Origin: Yoonia vestfoldensis DSM 16212
GTDB lineage: Bacteria > Pseudomonadota > Alphaproteobacteria > Rhodobacterales > Rhodobacteraceae
Direction of reading: 5' to 3'
Assembly: GCF_000382265.1 (NCBI RefSeq)
Contig: NZ_KB907973.1
Span: forward strand, 1-64,000
Length of the DNA stretch: 64,000 nucleotides
In this document: positions 46,559 to 55,950 of the stretch, piece by piece
Numbering within the stretch: position 1 is the stretch's first letter
Layout of the letters: each line of letters begins with the position of its first letter
Position numbers and translations under genes: made by a program
Notes under the pieces: generated by a model
What the model saw: the letters and a program-made list of their open reading frames with translations, nothing else
Told to the model about the DNA's origin: nothing
Database searches by the model: none

Positions 46559-46957
46559 CTAACCGCAGATCGTCCCGTCCGTGTCGCTGTACCGTATGCC
46601 GATCTGGACGGGGCGCCCGTTGCGCAGGCAAACCTCTACGTCCAGACGGATGATCGCACCGAAAGCGAGCAGTGATTCAATCTCGGCGTCGCGGGGCCCG
46701 GGTTTGTAAACGACCTGCATCCGGGCCCGTGTCTGGAAATCATCAAAAAAAGGATCGGTTTCGTCGCCATCCTGTCTGATGTCGAACCGGTGGTAATTCG
46801 CGCGGTCTTGCTGGAGGATCGCTGCCAGATCCTCCAACCGTTCGCCGTTGGAATTGACCATATCGTCGGTCACGATTTCGGCGCGATAACCAAAGCTCCC
46901 ATCGCTCTGGATCGCAGATGTGGCGAGGCCGACAGACATGAGCAAGGCGCTAATCAT
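46559..46957 (-). CDS. Probable secreted protein of unknown function between rpmD and rplO
   Basis: 132 residues. The N-terminus MISALLMSVGLATSAIQSD looks like a short signal peptide. The rest is soluble, with RAEIVTDDMVNSNGERLEDL and a C-terminal pair of Cys (VCLRNG, TICG) that may form a disulfide. No family recognised. No strong ribosome site precedes the ATG at 46957, so the start is uncertain. It faces the ribosomal genes and splits the usual spc operon. Confidence 0.65.
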   Translation of the reverse strand: MISALLMSVGLATSAIQSDGSFGYRAEIVTDDMVNSNGERLEDLAAILQQDRANYHRFDIRQDGDETDPFFDDFQTRARMQVVYKPGPRDAEIESLLAFGAIIRLDVEVCLRNGRPVQIGIRYSDTDGTICG

Positions 46958-47098
46958 GGCAAGGGTCGCAGTTCAAGCTGGTGTAGGCTGTTGGTATCAT
47001 GCGCGGGAATGTAGCGCCTTTGCCTTGGTTGTGAAGAGTTTCCACATTTTGTTGAACATCTACCTGCCACTGCGCAAAGCATTCCTGCGCGTGCTTTC

Positions 47099-47127
47099 TT
47101 GACCTGCCCCACCCCCCCGTCTATACG
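47099..47127 (+). promoter_or_regulatory. Promoter of the rplO-secY-adk block
   Basis: TTGACC (47099-47104), 17 bases containing a long C run, TATACG (47122-47127). Nearly the same as the rplB promoter, about 95 bases before the rplO start. Confidence 0.7.
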
Positions 47128-47220
47128 CCGCAAGTCGGCACCACTGGACCGACTCGATTTTAACGCCGTGTTTGGCCGCTCCCGTCGCTGGGGGCCAGTT
47201 CCGGCAAGAGGAGAAGCGAC

Positions 47221-47694
47221 ATGAAACTGAATGAACTTTCCGACAACCCAGGCGCCACCCAGCGTAAGAAACGGATCGGCCGTGGTCCCGGTTCCGGCAT
47301 GGGTAAGACCGGTGGCCGTGGTATCAAGGGTCAGAAATCCCGCTCGGGCGTGGCGATCAAGGGCTACGAGGGCGGCCAGATGCCACTCTATCAGCGTCTG
47401 CCCAAGCGTGGCTTCAACAAGCCGAACCGCAAGGCATTCTCGGTCGTCAATCTGGGTCTGATCCAGAAATTCATCGACGAAGGCAAGATCGACATCAAGG
47501 CCGACATCACCGAAGACGCGCTGATCGCGTCCGGTCTGGTCCGTCGCAAGAAAGACGGCATTCGTGTTCTGGCAAAGGGTGAATTCAAATCCAAAGCCAC
47601 GATCACCGTCACCGGCGCGTCGCAGGGTGCTGTCGATGCCGTGGCCAAGGCCGGCGGCACATTGACCGTCACAACCCCGGCAGCGGCAGAGTAA
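47221..47694 (+). CDS. rplO: 50S ribosomal protein L15 (uL15)
   Basis: 157 residues; [40 protein letters not shown] and [15 protein letters not shown] are the family signature. RBS AAGAGGAGAAGCGAC. A strong hairpin lies between it and secY. Confidence 0.99.
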   Translation: MKLNELSDNPGATQRKKRIGRGPGSGMGKTGGRGIKGQKSRSGVAIKGYEGGQMPLYQRLPKRGFNKPNRKAFSVVNLGLIQKFIDEGKIDIKADITEDALIASGLVRRKKDGIRVLAKGEFKSKATITVTGASQGAVDAVAKAGGTLTVTTPAAAE

Positions 47695-47744
47695 GACCTT
47701 GTGAGCGGCGACACCGTCGCTTAGATGATCTTGCAAGTTTTCCC

Positions 47745-47780
47745 AAACGCCGCTGATCGGGGAACCGGTCAGCGGCGTTT
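47745..47780 (+). terminator. Hairpin between rplO and secY (attenuator-like)
   Basis: AAACGCCGCTGA (47745-47756) pairs perfectly with TCAGCGGCGTTT (47769-47780) around a 12-base loop. Only three T follow, so termination would be partial. It ends 20 bases before the secY ATG and could lower secY output relative to rplO. Confidence 0.6.
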
Positions 47781-47799
47781 ATCATGAAAAGAGACCCAC

Positions 47800-49161
47800 A
47801 TGGCTTCTGCAGCAGAGCAAATGGCAGCCAACGTCAGTTGGAGCGCCTTCGGCAAAGCAACTGAACTGCGCCAACGCATCCTCTTCACGATCGGTCTGTT
47901 GATGATCTATCGTCTGGGCACCTTCATCCCGGTTCCCGGGATCGACGGCATCGCCCTGCAGCAATTCATGGAAGACGCGCAGGCGGGCATCGGCGGCATC
48001 CTGTCGATGTTCACCGGCGGCGCGCTGTCGCGGATGGCGATCTTCACGCTGGGCATCATGCCATACATTTCGGCGTCGATCGTCATGCAGCTGCTTGGGT
48101 CCATGTGGGAGCCGCTGAAAAACCTCAAGAAAGAGGGCGAGGCAGGTCGCCGCAAGCTGAACCAATACACCCGCTATGGCACCGTGGTGCTGGCGACGGC
48201 TCAGGCTTACGGTCTTGCTGTCAGTCTGGAAGCGGGCGGTCTGGCCTCTGACCCCGGGTTCTTTTTCCGTGCGTCCTGCGTGATCACCATCGTCGGCGGC
48301 ACCATGTTCCTGATGTGGCTGGGCGAACAGATCACGGCGCGCGGCATCGGCAACGGTATTTCGCTGATCATCTTCGTTGGTATCATCGCCGAAATTCCGT
48401 CCGCCTTGGCGCAATTCCTGAGCCAAGGTCGCACCGGCGCGATCAGCCCCTTCGTTATCGTGGGCATCCTGCTGATGGTGATCGTCGTGTTGACCTTCGT
48501 GGTGTTCATGGAACGGTCGCTGCGCAAGATCCATATCCAGTATCCCCGCCAGCAACGCGGCATGAAAATCTATGACGGGTCGTCCAGCCACCTGCCAATC
48601 AAGGTAAACCCAGCCGGCGTCATCCCGGCGATCTTTGCTTCGGCGCTGTTGCTGCTGCCGACGACGATCAGCACTTTCAGCGGCGGGTCAAGCGGGCCTG
48701 TCATGTCGACCATTCTGGCGCTGTTCGGCCCCGGCCAGCCGCTATACCTGATCTTCTTTGGCGGCATGATCGTGTTCTTCACCTATTTCTACACCCGTGA
48801 AGTCGCCTTCAAGACCGAGGACGTCGCCGAAAACCTCAAGAACCAGAACGGTTTCATCCCTGGCATCCGCCCCGGCAAACGCACCGAGGAATATCTCGAC
48901 TATGTTTTGACGCGTATTCTGGTGCTTGGGTCCGGCTATCTTGCGCTGGTTGCCTTGCTGCCCGAAATCATCCGCGCCGAACTGTCGATCCCGTTCTATT
49001 TCGGCGGGACATCGGTGCTGATCATCGTGTCGGTGGGCATGGATACGATCCAGCAGGTGCAGTCGCATCTTGTGGCGCATCAATATGAGGGCCTGATCGA
49101 AAAATCGCAGTTGCGCGGCAAACGCAGCACCACCAAGAAAAAAGGCCCGTCGCGGCGATGA
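47800..49161 (+). CDS. secY: Preprotein translocase subunit SecY
   Basis: 453 residues with ten membrane helices. Conserved parts include [14 protein letters not shown] at helix 1, [20 protein letters not shown], the cytosolic loop [20 protein letters not shown] and [20 protein letters not shown]. It is the channel for secreted and membrane proteins. adk overlaps its stop (ATGA). Confidence 0.99.
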   Translation: MASAAEQMAANVSWSAFGKATELRQRILFTIGLLMIYRLGTFIPVPGIDGIALQQFMEDAQAGIGGILSMFTGGALSRMAIFTLGIMPYISASIVMQLLGSMWEPLKNLKKEGEAGRRKLNQYTRYGTVVLATAQAYGLAVSLEAGGLASDPGFFFRASCVITIVGGTMFLMWLGEQITARGIGNGISLIIFVGIIAEIPSALAQFLSQGRTGAISPFVIVGILLMVIVVLTFVVFMERSLRKIHIQYPRQQRGMKIYDGSSSHLPIKVNPAGVIPAIFASALLLLPTTISTFSGGSSGPVMSTILALFGPGQPLYLIFFGGMIVFFTYFYTREVAFKTEDVAENLKNQNGFIPGIRPGKRTEEYLDYVLTRILVLGSGYLALVALLPEIIRAELSIPFYFGGTSVLIIVSVGMDTIQQVQSHLVAHQYEGLIEKSQLRGKRSTTKKKGPSRR

Positions 49162-49736
49162 ACATCATTCTGCTTGGCCCACCGGGCGCTGGCAAAGGGA
49201 CGCAGGCCCGCAAGCTGGTAGACGAACGACACATGATCCAGCTCAGCACGGGTGACATGCTGCGCGCCGCCCGCACAAGTGGCACGGACATGGGCCACAA
49301 GGTGGCCGCGGTCATGGACCGTGGCGAACTGGTGACGGACGAGATCGTGATCGGCCTGATCCGCGAACAGCTGGAAACGGCTGGCGATCACGGCGGTTTC
49401 ATCTTTGACGGTTTCCCCCGCACACTGGCGCAGGCCGATGCCTTGGGCGAACTGCTGGCCGAGATGGGGCAGAGCCTCGACCATGCGATCGAATTGCAGG
49501 TCAATGATGACGTGCTGGTCCAGCGGATCCTCGGACGTGCCGCCGAGATGGTTGCGGCAGGCGGTCAGGCGCGCGCTGACGATAACGAGGACAGTCTCAA
49601 GACCAGGCTTTTGGCCTATTACAAGCAAACCAGCCCGCTGATCGGTTATTATCACGCCAAGGGCGATCTGATTTCCGTCGATGGATTGGCCAGCGTGGAT
49701 GAAGTCGCGGCAAGCATCGCCAAGGCGCTGGATTGA
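49158..49736 (+). CDS. adk: Adenylate kinase, short-lid form
   Basis: 192 residues. P loop [25 protein letters not shown] and [12 protein letters not shown] are intact. The lid, about 38 residues with a zinc or salt-bridge site in E. coli, is reduced here to [20 protein letters not shown]. It keeps the AMP/ADP/ATP balance. ATGA overlap with secY. Confidence 0.98.
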   Translation: MNIILLGPPGAGKGTQARKLVDERHMIQLSTGDMLRAARTSGTDMGHKVAAVMDRGELVTDEIVIGLIREQLETAGDHGGFIFDGFPRTLAQADALGELLAEMGQSLDHAIELQVNDDVLVQRILGRAAEMVAAGGQARADDNEDSLKTRLLAYYKQTSPLIGYYHAKGDLISVDGLASVDEVAASIAKALD

Positions 49737-49749
49737 TCGCAGCGGTCTA

Positions 49750-49778
49750 TTGACGATGGCGGCTTTGCCCCCTAAACA
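49750..49778 (+). promoter_or_regulatory. Promoter of the rpsM-rpsK-rpoA block
   Basis: TTGACG (49750-49755), 17 bases, TAAACA (49773-49778), starting 14 bases after the adk stop. The leader to the rpsM start would be about 150 bases. Confidence 0.55.
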
Positions 49779-49935
49779 GCGCCATCCCGCAAGGGAATCA
49801 ATGCGCAGGTGCGGGGTCGCGCCCTTCATCCTGCGGCTTACCTGATATGACGCAGCCCGGCGCCTTATGGTCCGGGCTTCCGTTGTGAAAAAAGGGTCTG
49901 GCATCACGGACCCGCAACGAAAAGGAATTGCACAC

Positions 49936-50304
49936 GTGGCACGTATTGCCGGCGTAAACATCCCGACTGCAAAGCGGGTTCCAATCGCCCTCACCTATAT
50001 CACCGGAATTGGCCCTGCCATTGCCGAACAGATCTGCGAAGCGACCAACATCGACCGCGCACGCCGCGTGAACCAGCTGTCGGACGCAGAGATCCTGACG
50101 ATCCGCGAATTCATCGACGCGAACCTCACCGTCGAAGGTGACCTGCGCCGTGAAACCCAGATGAACATCAAGCGCCTGATGGACCTTGGCTGCTACCGTG
50201 GCCTGCGTCACCGTCGCAACCTGCCGGTGCGTGGTCAGCGGACCCACACCAATGCGCGCACACGCAAGGGCCCTGCAAAGGCCATTGCCGGCAAGAAGAA
50301 ATAA
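49936..50304 (+). CDS. rpsM: 30S ribosomal protein S13 (uS13)
   Basis: 122 residues from a GTG at 49936, preceded by AAAAGGAATTGCACAC; the protein then begins [20 protein letters not shown], matching the family N-terminus exactly, so longer upstream readings are excluded. [20 protein letters not shown] is conserved. It contacts the P-site tRNA and S19. Confidence 0.98.
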   Translation: MARIAGVNIPTAKRVPIALTYITGIGPAIAEQICEATNIDRARRVNQLSDAEILTIREFIDANLTVEGDLRRETQMNIKRLMDLGCYRGLRHRRNLPVRGQRTHTNARTRKGPAKAIAGKKK

Positions 50305-50317
50305 GGGGACCTGACAG

Positions 50318-50707
50318 ATGGCACGCGATACCAAACGCACCAAAAAGAAGGTTTCCAAGAACATCGCCGCTGGCGTTGCTCATGTGAATTCTTCGTTCAA
50401 CAACACCAAGATCCTGATCTCCGACGTGCAGGGCAATGCGATCGCATGGTCGTCCGCTGGCACGATGGGCTTCAAAGGGTCGCGGAAATCCACGCCTTAC
50501 GCTGCCCAGATGGCTGCCGAGGATGCGGGCAAGAAAGCACAGGACCACGGCGTCAAGACGCTCGAAGTTGAAGTGCAGGGTCCCGGTTCCGGCCGCGAAT
50601 CAGCCTTGCGTGCGCTGGCTGCTGTCGGCTTCAACATCACCTCGATCCGTGATGTGACCCCGATGGCGCACAACGGCTGCCGCCCGCCAAAGCGCCGCCG
50701 CGTCTGA
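50318..50707 (+). CDS. rpsK: 30S ribosomal protein S11 (uS11)
   Basis: 129 residues; [40 protein letters not shown] and the invariant end [11 protein letters not shown]. It forms part of the platform near the E site. Confidence 0.99.
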   Translation: MARDTKRTKKKVSKNIAAGVAHVNSSFNNTKILISDVQGNAIAWSSAGTMGFKGSRKSTPYAAQMAAEDAGKKAQDHGVKTLEVEVQGPGSGRESALRALAAVGFNITSIRDVTPMAHNGCRPPKRRRV

Positions 50708-50722
50708 ACCACTCCGAACGCA

Positions 50723-50754
50723 TTGGGGTCGTGCATCTTTTTGCACGGCCCCAA
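50723..50754 (+). terminator. Hairpin between rpsK and rpoA
   Basis: TTGGGGTCGTGCA (50723-50735) pairs with TGCACGGCCCCAA (50742-50754), 13 pairs with one wobble, around a T-rich loop. No T run follows, so it is more likely an RNA processing or stabilising stem than a strong terminator. Confidence 0.55.
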
Positions 50755-50821
50755 TCCGTCATTTTGAAACCTCGGGCGTTTGCCTTTTTGGACATGAAGG
50801 CAAACAAGGATGGAGGGACAT

Positions 50822-51838
50822 ATGATCCACAAAAATTGGGCTGAACTGATTAAGCCGATGCAGTTGGACGTCAAGCCGGGCAATGACCCGATGCGTCAGG
50901 CGACCATGGTCGCCGAACCGCTGGAACGCGGCTTTGGTCTGACACTTGGCAACGCGCTGCGTCGCATCCTGATGTCGTCGCTGCAGGGTGCCGCAATCAC
51001 CGCCGTGCAGATCGACAACGTGCTGCATGAATTTTCGTCCGTGTCGGGCGTGCGTGAAGACGTCACCGACATCGTGCTGAACCTCAAGGGTGTCGCCATC
51101 CGTATGGAAGTCGAAGGCCCCAAGCGTCTGTCCGTGCAGGCCAAAGGGCCAGGTGTGGTGACCGCCGCCGATATTTCGGAAACGGCCGGAATCGAAATCC
51201 TGAACAAGGACCATGTGATCTGCCACCTTGACGATGGTGCCGATCTCTACATGGAACTGACCGTGAACACCGGCAAAGGTTACGTTGCCGCTGACAAGAA
51301 CAAGCCAGAAGACGCCCCCATCGGCATGATCGCCATCGACGCGATCTATTCGCCGGTGAAAAAGGTGTCCTATGACGTGCAGCCGACCCGCGAAGGTCAG
51401 GTGCTCGATTATGACAAGCTGACGATGAAGGTGGAAACCGACGGGTCGCTGTCGCCTGACGATGCTGTGGCCTATGCCGCGCGCATCCTGCAGGACCAGC
51501 TGTCGATCTTCGTCAACTTCGACGAGCCTGAATCGGCCTCTGCCGGTTCCGATGACGACGGGCTGGAATTCAACCCGCTGCTGCTCAAGAAAGTGGACGA
51601 GCTGGAACTGTCGGTGCGTTCGGCCAACTGCCTCAAGAACGACAACATCGTTTATATCGGCGATCTGATCCAGAAAACCGAAGCCGAAATGCTGCGCACC
51701 CCGAACTTTGGCCGCAAATCCTTGAACGAAATCAAGGAAGTGCTGTCGGGTATGGGTCTGCACCTTGGTATGGACGTCGAGGATTGGCCGCCAGACAACA
51801 TCGAAGATCTGGCCAAGAAGTTCGAGGACCAGTTTTAA
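50822..51838 (+). CDS. rpoA: RNA polymerase alpha subunit
   Basis: 338 residues from the ATG at 50822 after GGAGGGACAT. The N-terminal assembly domain has [20 protein letters not shown]; the C-terminal domain has [20 protein letters not shown] and [20 protein letters not shown], including the residues that bind UP elements and activators such as Crp/Fnr. Confidence 0.99.
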   Translation: MIHKNWAELIKPMQLDVKPGNDPMRQATMVAEPLERGFGLTLGNALRRILMSSLQGAAITAVQIDNVLHEFSSVSGVREDVTDIVLNLKGVAIRMEVEGPKRLSVQAKGPGVVTAADISETAGIEILNKDHVICHLDDGADLYMELTVNTGKGYVAADKNKPEDAPIGMIAIDAIYSPVKKVSYDVQPTREGQVLDYDKLTMKVETDGSLSPDDAVAYAARILQDQLSIFVNFDEPESASAGSDDDGLEFNPLLLKKVDELELSVRSANCLKNDNIVYIGDLIQKTEAEMLRTPNFGRKSLNEIKEVLSGMGLHLGMDVEDWPPDNIEDLAKKFEDQF

Positions 51839-51847
51839 CTGGCCTTC

Positions 51848-51906
51848 GTCCCGGGCCTGACCCGGGACCTCGCACAACCTGATGAGGCCCCGGAACACGT
51901 CCGGGG
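51848..51906. repeat. Two extragenic palindromes between rpoA and rplQ
   Basis: GTCCCGGG/CCCGGGAC at 51848-51868 and CCCCGGA/TCCGGGG at 51888-51906. They resemble the palindromes at 38100-38122 and 38224-38243 before rplB. Confidence 0.6.
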
Positions 51907-52022
51907 CGCGTCACCTCGAAATGCCCACGCATGTGGGGACGACCCCGGGCAATCCCGCCCCAATAATACGGCTGGCACGCATCAGACCGTTGGACAAAGT
52001 ATAAACCTTTAGGAGACTTCAA

Positions 52023-52442
52023 ATGCGTCACGCAAGCGGCTACCGCAAGCTGAACCGGACCCACGAACACCGCAAGGCGATGTTCGCCAACATGGCAGGG
52101 GCCCTGATTGAACACGAGCAGATCAAGACGACCCTGCCCAAGGCCAAAGAACTGCGCCGTATCGTCGAAAAGCTGGTCACCCTTGGCAAGCGCGGCGATC
52201 TGCATGCCCGCCGTCAGGCTGATGCCCAGCTCAAGCAGGACATCCACACAGCCAAGCTGTTCGAAATCATCGGCCCACGTTATGCCGAACGTCAGGGCGG
52301 TTACATCCGCATCATGAAGGCCGGTTTCCGCTATGGCGACATGGCCCCGATGGCGATCATCGAATTCGTTGACCGCGACGTGAATGCCAAGGGCGCGGCC
52401 GACAAGGCCCGTCTGGCCGAGTTCGAAGCGCTGGAAGATTAA
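52023..52442 (+). CDS. rplQ: 50S ribosomal protein L17 (bL17)
   Basis: 139 residues; [20 protein letters not shown] and [20 protein letters not shown] are the signature. RBS AGGAGACTTCAA. Last gene of the alpha operon; a terminator follows. Confidence 0.99.
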   Translation: MRHASGYRKLNRTHEHRKAMFANMAGALIEHEQIKTTLPKAKELRRIVEKLVTLGKRGDLHARRQADAQLKQDIHTAKLFEIIGPRYAERQGGYIRIMKAGFRYGDMAPMAIIEFVDRDVNAKGAADKARLAEFEALED

Positions 52443-52468
52443 TTCAGCCTTCACGACCCAAGCTTTGC

Positions 52469-52504
52469 AAAGCCCTGCCACACTGGCGGGGCTTTCGCTT
52501 TTTC
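52469..52504 (+). terminator. Rho-independent terminator after rplQ
   Basis: AAAGCCCTGCC (52469-52479) pairs with GGCGGGGCTTT (52485-52495) around ACACT, with CGCTTTTTC after it. Confidence 0.88.
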
Positions 52505-52526
52505 CCGATAGGCCTATCATCCGCCC

Positions 52527-53837
52527 ATGCCTGACCTGTTCGACAGCGCCCCGAAGAATGCCCCTGCTGGCCCCCGCCCGCTGGCCGACCGGCTGCGCCC
52601 GAAACACCTGTCAGAGGTGATCGGCCAGCAACAGGTGCTTGGCCCCGATGCGCCGCTGGGGACGATGCTTGCGTCGGGGTCATTGTCGTCGCTGGTGTTC
52701 TGGGGGCCGCCGGGTGTCGGCAAGACGACCATCGCGCGGTTGCTGGCGGATGAAACCGACCTGCATTTCGTCCAGATCAGCGCGATTTTCACCGGCGTGC
52801 CGGAATTGCGCAAGGTGTTCGAGGCCGCCAAGATGCGCCGGCAGAACGGCAAGGGCACGCTGCTCTTCGTCGATGAAATCCACCGTTTCAACAAGGCACA
52901 ACAGGACGGTTTCCTGCCCTATATGGAAGACGGGACCATCCTGCTGGTGGGTGCAACCACCGAAAACCCCAGTTTCGAACTGAACGCCGCATTACTGAGC
53001 CGTGCGCAGGTGTTCATCCTGACCCGCCTGACGCTGGCTGATCTTGAACTGCTCGCCCAACGTGCCGAAAAGGAACTGGGCCGCGCGCTGCCGCTGGACG
53101 GAAACGCCCGCGAGGCGTTGCTGGACATGGCCGATGGCGATGGCCGCGCGCTGCTCAATCTGATCGAACAGGTGGCGGCGTGGAAAACCGATGCGAAACT
53201 GACGCGCGACGACCTGACCAAACGGTTGATGAAACGTGCGGTGAAATACGACAAGTCGGGTGATGAGCATTATAACCTGATTTCAGCGTTGCATAAATCC
53301 GTGCGCGGATCGGACCCCGATGCAGCACTCTACTGGTTCGCGCGCATGCTGGCCGGGGGCGAGGACCCGCGCTATCTGGCCCGCCGCATCACGCGGATGG
53401 CGGTCGAGGATATCGGCCTTGCTGACCCGCAGGCGCAGGCGGTGTGTTTGCAGTCGTGGGAAACCTATGAACGGCTGGGCTCGCCCGAAGGCGAACTGGC
53501 TTTGGCGCAGGCTGTGACGTACCTCGCGCTCGCGCCGAAATCGAATGCGGCTTATGTCGCCTACAAGGCCGCGATGGCCGCGGCAAAACAGACAGGGTCG
53601 GAACCGCCGCCCGCGCATATCATGAACGCGCCGACCAAGCTGATGAAGGAACAGGGGTTCGGGGCGGGCTATGCCTATGACCACGATGCCGAGGACGGGT
53701 TCAGCGGCCAGAATTATTTCCCCGAAACGATGAAGCGCGGCATTTATTACCTGCCCGTGGATCGCGGGTTTGAACGTGAGCTGAAGAAACGCGTCGATTT
53801 CTTTGCCGGATTGCGCGCCAAGCGGGGCAAGAATTGA
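52527..53837 (+). CDS. rarA: Replication-associated recombination protein A (AAA+ ATPase)
   Basis: 436 residues. RPLADRLRPKHLSEVIGQQQ at the start, Walker A WGPPGVGKTTIARLLA, Walker B LLFVDEIHRFNKAQQDGFLP and sensor segment GATTENPSFELNAALLSR identify RarA/MgsA (Mgs1/WRNIP1 family). It acts at stalled replication forks as a tetramer with single-strand-binding protein and clamp. The C-terminal YDHDAEDGFSGQNYFPE is characteristic. Stands after the rplQ terminator and begins a new unit. Confidence 0.97.
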   Translation: MPDLFDSAPKNAPAGPRPLADRLRPKHLSEVIGQQQVLGPDAPLGTMLASGSLSSLVFWGPPGVGKTTIARLLADETDLHFVQISAIFTGVPELRKVFEAAKMRRQNGKGTLLFVDEIHRFNKAQQDGFLPYMEDGTILLVGATTENPSFELNAALLSRAQVFILTRLTLADLELLAQRAEKELGRALPLDGNAREALLDMADGDGRALLNLIEQVAAWKTDAKLTRDDLTKRLMKRAVKYDKSGDEHYNLISALHKSVRGSDPDAALYWFARMLAGGEDPRYLARRITRMAVEDIGLADPQAQAVCLQSWETYERLGSPEGELALAQAVTYLALAPKSNAAYVAYKAAMAAAKQTGSEPPPAHIMNAPTKLMKEQGFGAGYAYDHDAEDGFSGQNYFPETMKRGIYYLPVDRGFERELKKRVDFFAGLRAKRGKN

Positions 53838-53868
53838 CTTCCCCGCGCCAAAAGGCGAAGGCAGGCCG

Positions 53869-54228
53869 ATGATGACACCTGTGATCTCCGTGGCTCTTGG
53901 GGGCGCTTTCGGCTCTGTGCTGCGCTATCTGGTCGGATCGGTCGTGGCCTTTCCGATGGGCACGCTTGCGGTGAATGTCGCGGGGTCTTTTGCCATCGGG
54001 CTGGTCTGGGTCTTGCTGGCCGCGCGCGGGTTGCAGGGCTGGGCGCCTTTCGTGATGACGGGCGTTCTGGGCGGGTTCACGACGTTTTCGGCCTTCTCGC
54101 TCGACACCATCCGGCTGGTCGAGGCGGGGCGCGTCGTGGCTGCGGGCGGCTATGTGCTTGCCTCGGTGGTTTTATCAATTGCGGCCTGCGGATTGGGCCT
54201 GTGGCTTGCCAAAGGAATGACGACATGA
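53869..54228 (+). CDS. crcB: Fluoride channel CrcB/Fluc
   Basis: 119 residues, four membrane helices. GGAFGSVLRYLVGS (helix 1), GTLAVNVAGSFAIG with the channel Asn, and the GGFTTFSAFSLDT motif that lines the fluoride pore are all present. Two ATG codons lie in tandem; the first is used here. It works as an antiparallel dimer. No fluoride riboswitch was recognised upstream; the gene follows rarA closely. Confidence 0.95.
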   Translation: MMTPVISVALGGAFGSVLRYLVGSVVAFPMGTLAVNVAGSFAIGLVWVLLAARGLQGWAPFVMTGVLGGFTTFSAFSLDTIRLVEAGRVVAAGGYVLASVVLSIAACGLGLWLAKGMTT

Positions 54229-55280
54229 GCGGTGTACACACCAGAACCATCGGCCCCGACGACGGCGACCAGCGGCTGGACCGCTATCTGCGCCGCCTGT
54301 TTCCACATCTGACCCAAGGCCGCATCGAAAAGCTGTGCCGCAAGGGCGAATTGCGTGTCGATGGCGGGCGGGTCAAAACCAGCACGCGGCTGGAAGTCGG
54401 CCAGAAAATCCGCATCCCGCCCTTGCCGACCGAGGAAGAGGCTGCCGCCGCATCGGCCCTTGCCCGCCACGGCGTGACCAAGGCCGATGCCAAGCTGATC
54501 CAGTCCTGCGTGATCTACAAGGACGACCATATCATCGCAATCAACAAGCCGCACGGGTTGGCGACGCAGGGCGGCACCAACACCACCCGCCACGTCGATG
54601 GCATGGCCGAGGCGCTGATGTTCGGTTACGACGAAAAACCGCGTCTGGTCCACCGGCTTGACCGTGATACATCCGGCGTGCTGCTGCTGGCGCGGACGCG
54701 GATGATGGCCAAGCAACTGACCGAGAACCTCAAGCATCGCGAGACGCGCAAGATTTACTGGGCCGCTGTCGCCGGTGTGCCGCATCCGCGCGCGGGCACG
54801 ATCAAATACGGTCTGGTCAAGGCCCCCGGCCACGGCAAGGGCGGCGAGAATGAAAAGATGCGCTGCGTGCATCCCAACGACATCGCCAGCACCGAAGGCG
54901 CGAAACGTGCGGCATCCGATTATGCCGTAATGGATACACTGGCCAGCCGTGCCGCGTGGTGTGCGCTGGTGCCGGTCACGGGCCGCACACATCAATTGCG
55001 CGCACATATGGCCGAGATCGGGCATCCGATCATCGGGGATGGCAAATATGGCGGGTCGGGGCAGGAAAACCTCGGCGATGGCTGGGGTGCCAGCATGGGA
55101 AGCGAGATCGGGCGCAAGATGCATTTGCACGCCCGCAGCCTGACCATCGAACATCCCGCGACCGGCAAGACGCTTCATATCACCGCCGACCTGCCAGAGC
55201 ATATGCAGAACACATGGGATTTCGTGGGGTGGGTCGTCGGCCACGCCCCCGTCGATCCGTTCAACATGCCAGATGAGTGA
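54225..55280 (+). CDS. RluA-family 23S rRNA pseudouridine synthase (RluC-like)
   Basis: 351 residues from the ATG at 54225, overlapping the crcB stop (ATGA). An S4 RNA-binding domain (RRLFPHLTQGRIEKLCRKGE) is followed by the catalytic domain with VHRLDRDTSGVLLLARTRM, where the second Asp of RLDRDTSG is catalytic, and VTGRTHQLRAHMAEIGHPII. Which uridines are modified is inferred only from family resemblance to RluC. Confidence 0.94.
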   Translation: MSGVHTRTIGPDDGDQRLDRYLRRLFPHLTQGRIEKLCRKGELRVDGGRVKTSTRLEVGQKIRIPPLPTEEEAAAASALARHGVTKADAKLIQSCVIYKDDHIIAINKPHGLATQGGTNTTRHVDGMAEALMFGYDEKPRLVHRLDRDTSGVLLLARTRMMAKQLTENLKHRETRKIYWAAVAGVPHPRAGTIKYGLVKAPGHGKGGENEKMRCVHPNDIASTEGAKRAASDYAVMDTLASRAAWCALVPVTGRTHQLRAHMAEIGHPIIGDGKYGGSGQENLGDGWGASMGSEIGRKMHLHARSLTIEHPATGKTLHITADLPEHMQNTWDFVGWVVGHAPVDPFNMPDE

Positions 55281-55950
55281 TCTGCGCCTTGTGATCTTCG
55301 ACGTGGATGGCACGCTGGTCGACAGCCAGGCCGAAATCGTCGCCGCGATGACCGCCGCCTTTGCCGCCGAAGGTCTGGTGCTGCCTGACCGCAAACAACT
55401 GTTGTCGATTGTCGGGCTGTCGCTGGATGTCGCCATGGCGCGGCTGTGCCCCGACGAGGCGCTGGACAGGCACCCCCGTCTCGTGCAGGCGTACAAAAAT
55501 GCCTATATGGACCTGCGCGGTGCGGATGGGCAGGGCGAGCTGAGCCCGCTTTACCCCGGCGCGCGTGCGGCGCTGTACGCACTGGCCGGGCAGGACAATA
55601 CCTTGCTGGCCGTGGCGACCGGTAAATCGCGGCGCGGTCTGGACAAGATGCTGGAAAAACACGGGCTGCGGGGTTTGTTCCATAGCGAACAGGTCGCCGA
55701 CGACCATCCTTCCAAACCGAATCCGTCCATGATTTTGACCGCGCTCAATGAGACAGGCACCGATGCCCGCGCCGCCGTGATGATCGGCGATACGACCTAT
55801 GACATGGACATGGGGCGCGCCGCTGGCGTGCGCACGATCGGGGTGTCCTGGGGCTATCATGATGCAGACAGCCTGCGCCCTGATGTGCTGATTGACAGTT
55901 TCGACCACCTTTTGCCCGCTATCGACCAACTGACCGGACCAAAACCATGA
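55273..55950 (+). CDS. HAD-superfamily hydrolase, phosphoglycolate-phosphatase-like
   Basis: 225 residues with the HAD motifs: VIFDVDGTLVDS (nucleophile and acid Asp), VATGKSRRGL (Thr), KPNPSMILTAL (Lys) and MIGDTTYDMDMGRAAG (metal Asp). The helical cap after motif 1 is of class I. Substrate unknown; phosphoglycolate or another small phosphoester is likely. Starts eight bases before the pseudouridine synthase stop. Confidence 0.92.
   Translation: MSDLRLVIFDVDGTLVDSQAEIVAAMTAAFAAEGLVLPDRKQLLSIVGLSLDVAMARLCPDEALDRHPRLVQAYKNAYMDLRGADGQGELSPLYPGARAALYALAGQDNTLLAVATGKSRRGLDKMLEKHGLRGLFHSEQVADDHPSKPNPSMILTALNETGTDARAAVMIGDTTYDMDMGRAAGVRTIGVSWGYHDADSLRPDVLIDSFDHLLPAIDQLTGPKP

Noticed and set aside
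53800..53870. Fluoride riboswitch before crcB
   Set aside because: Only about 30 bases separate crcB from rarA, and no pseudoknot-type fold is apparent.
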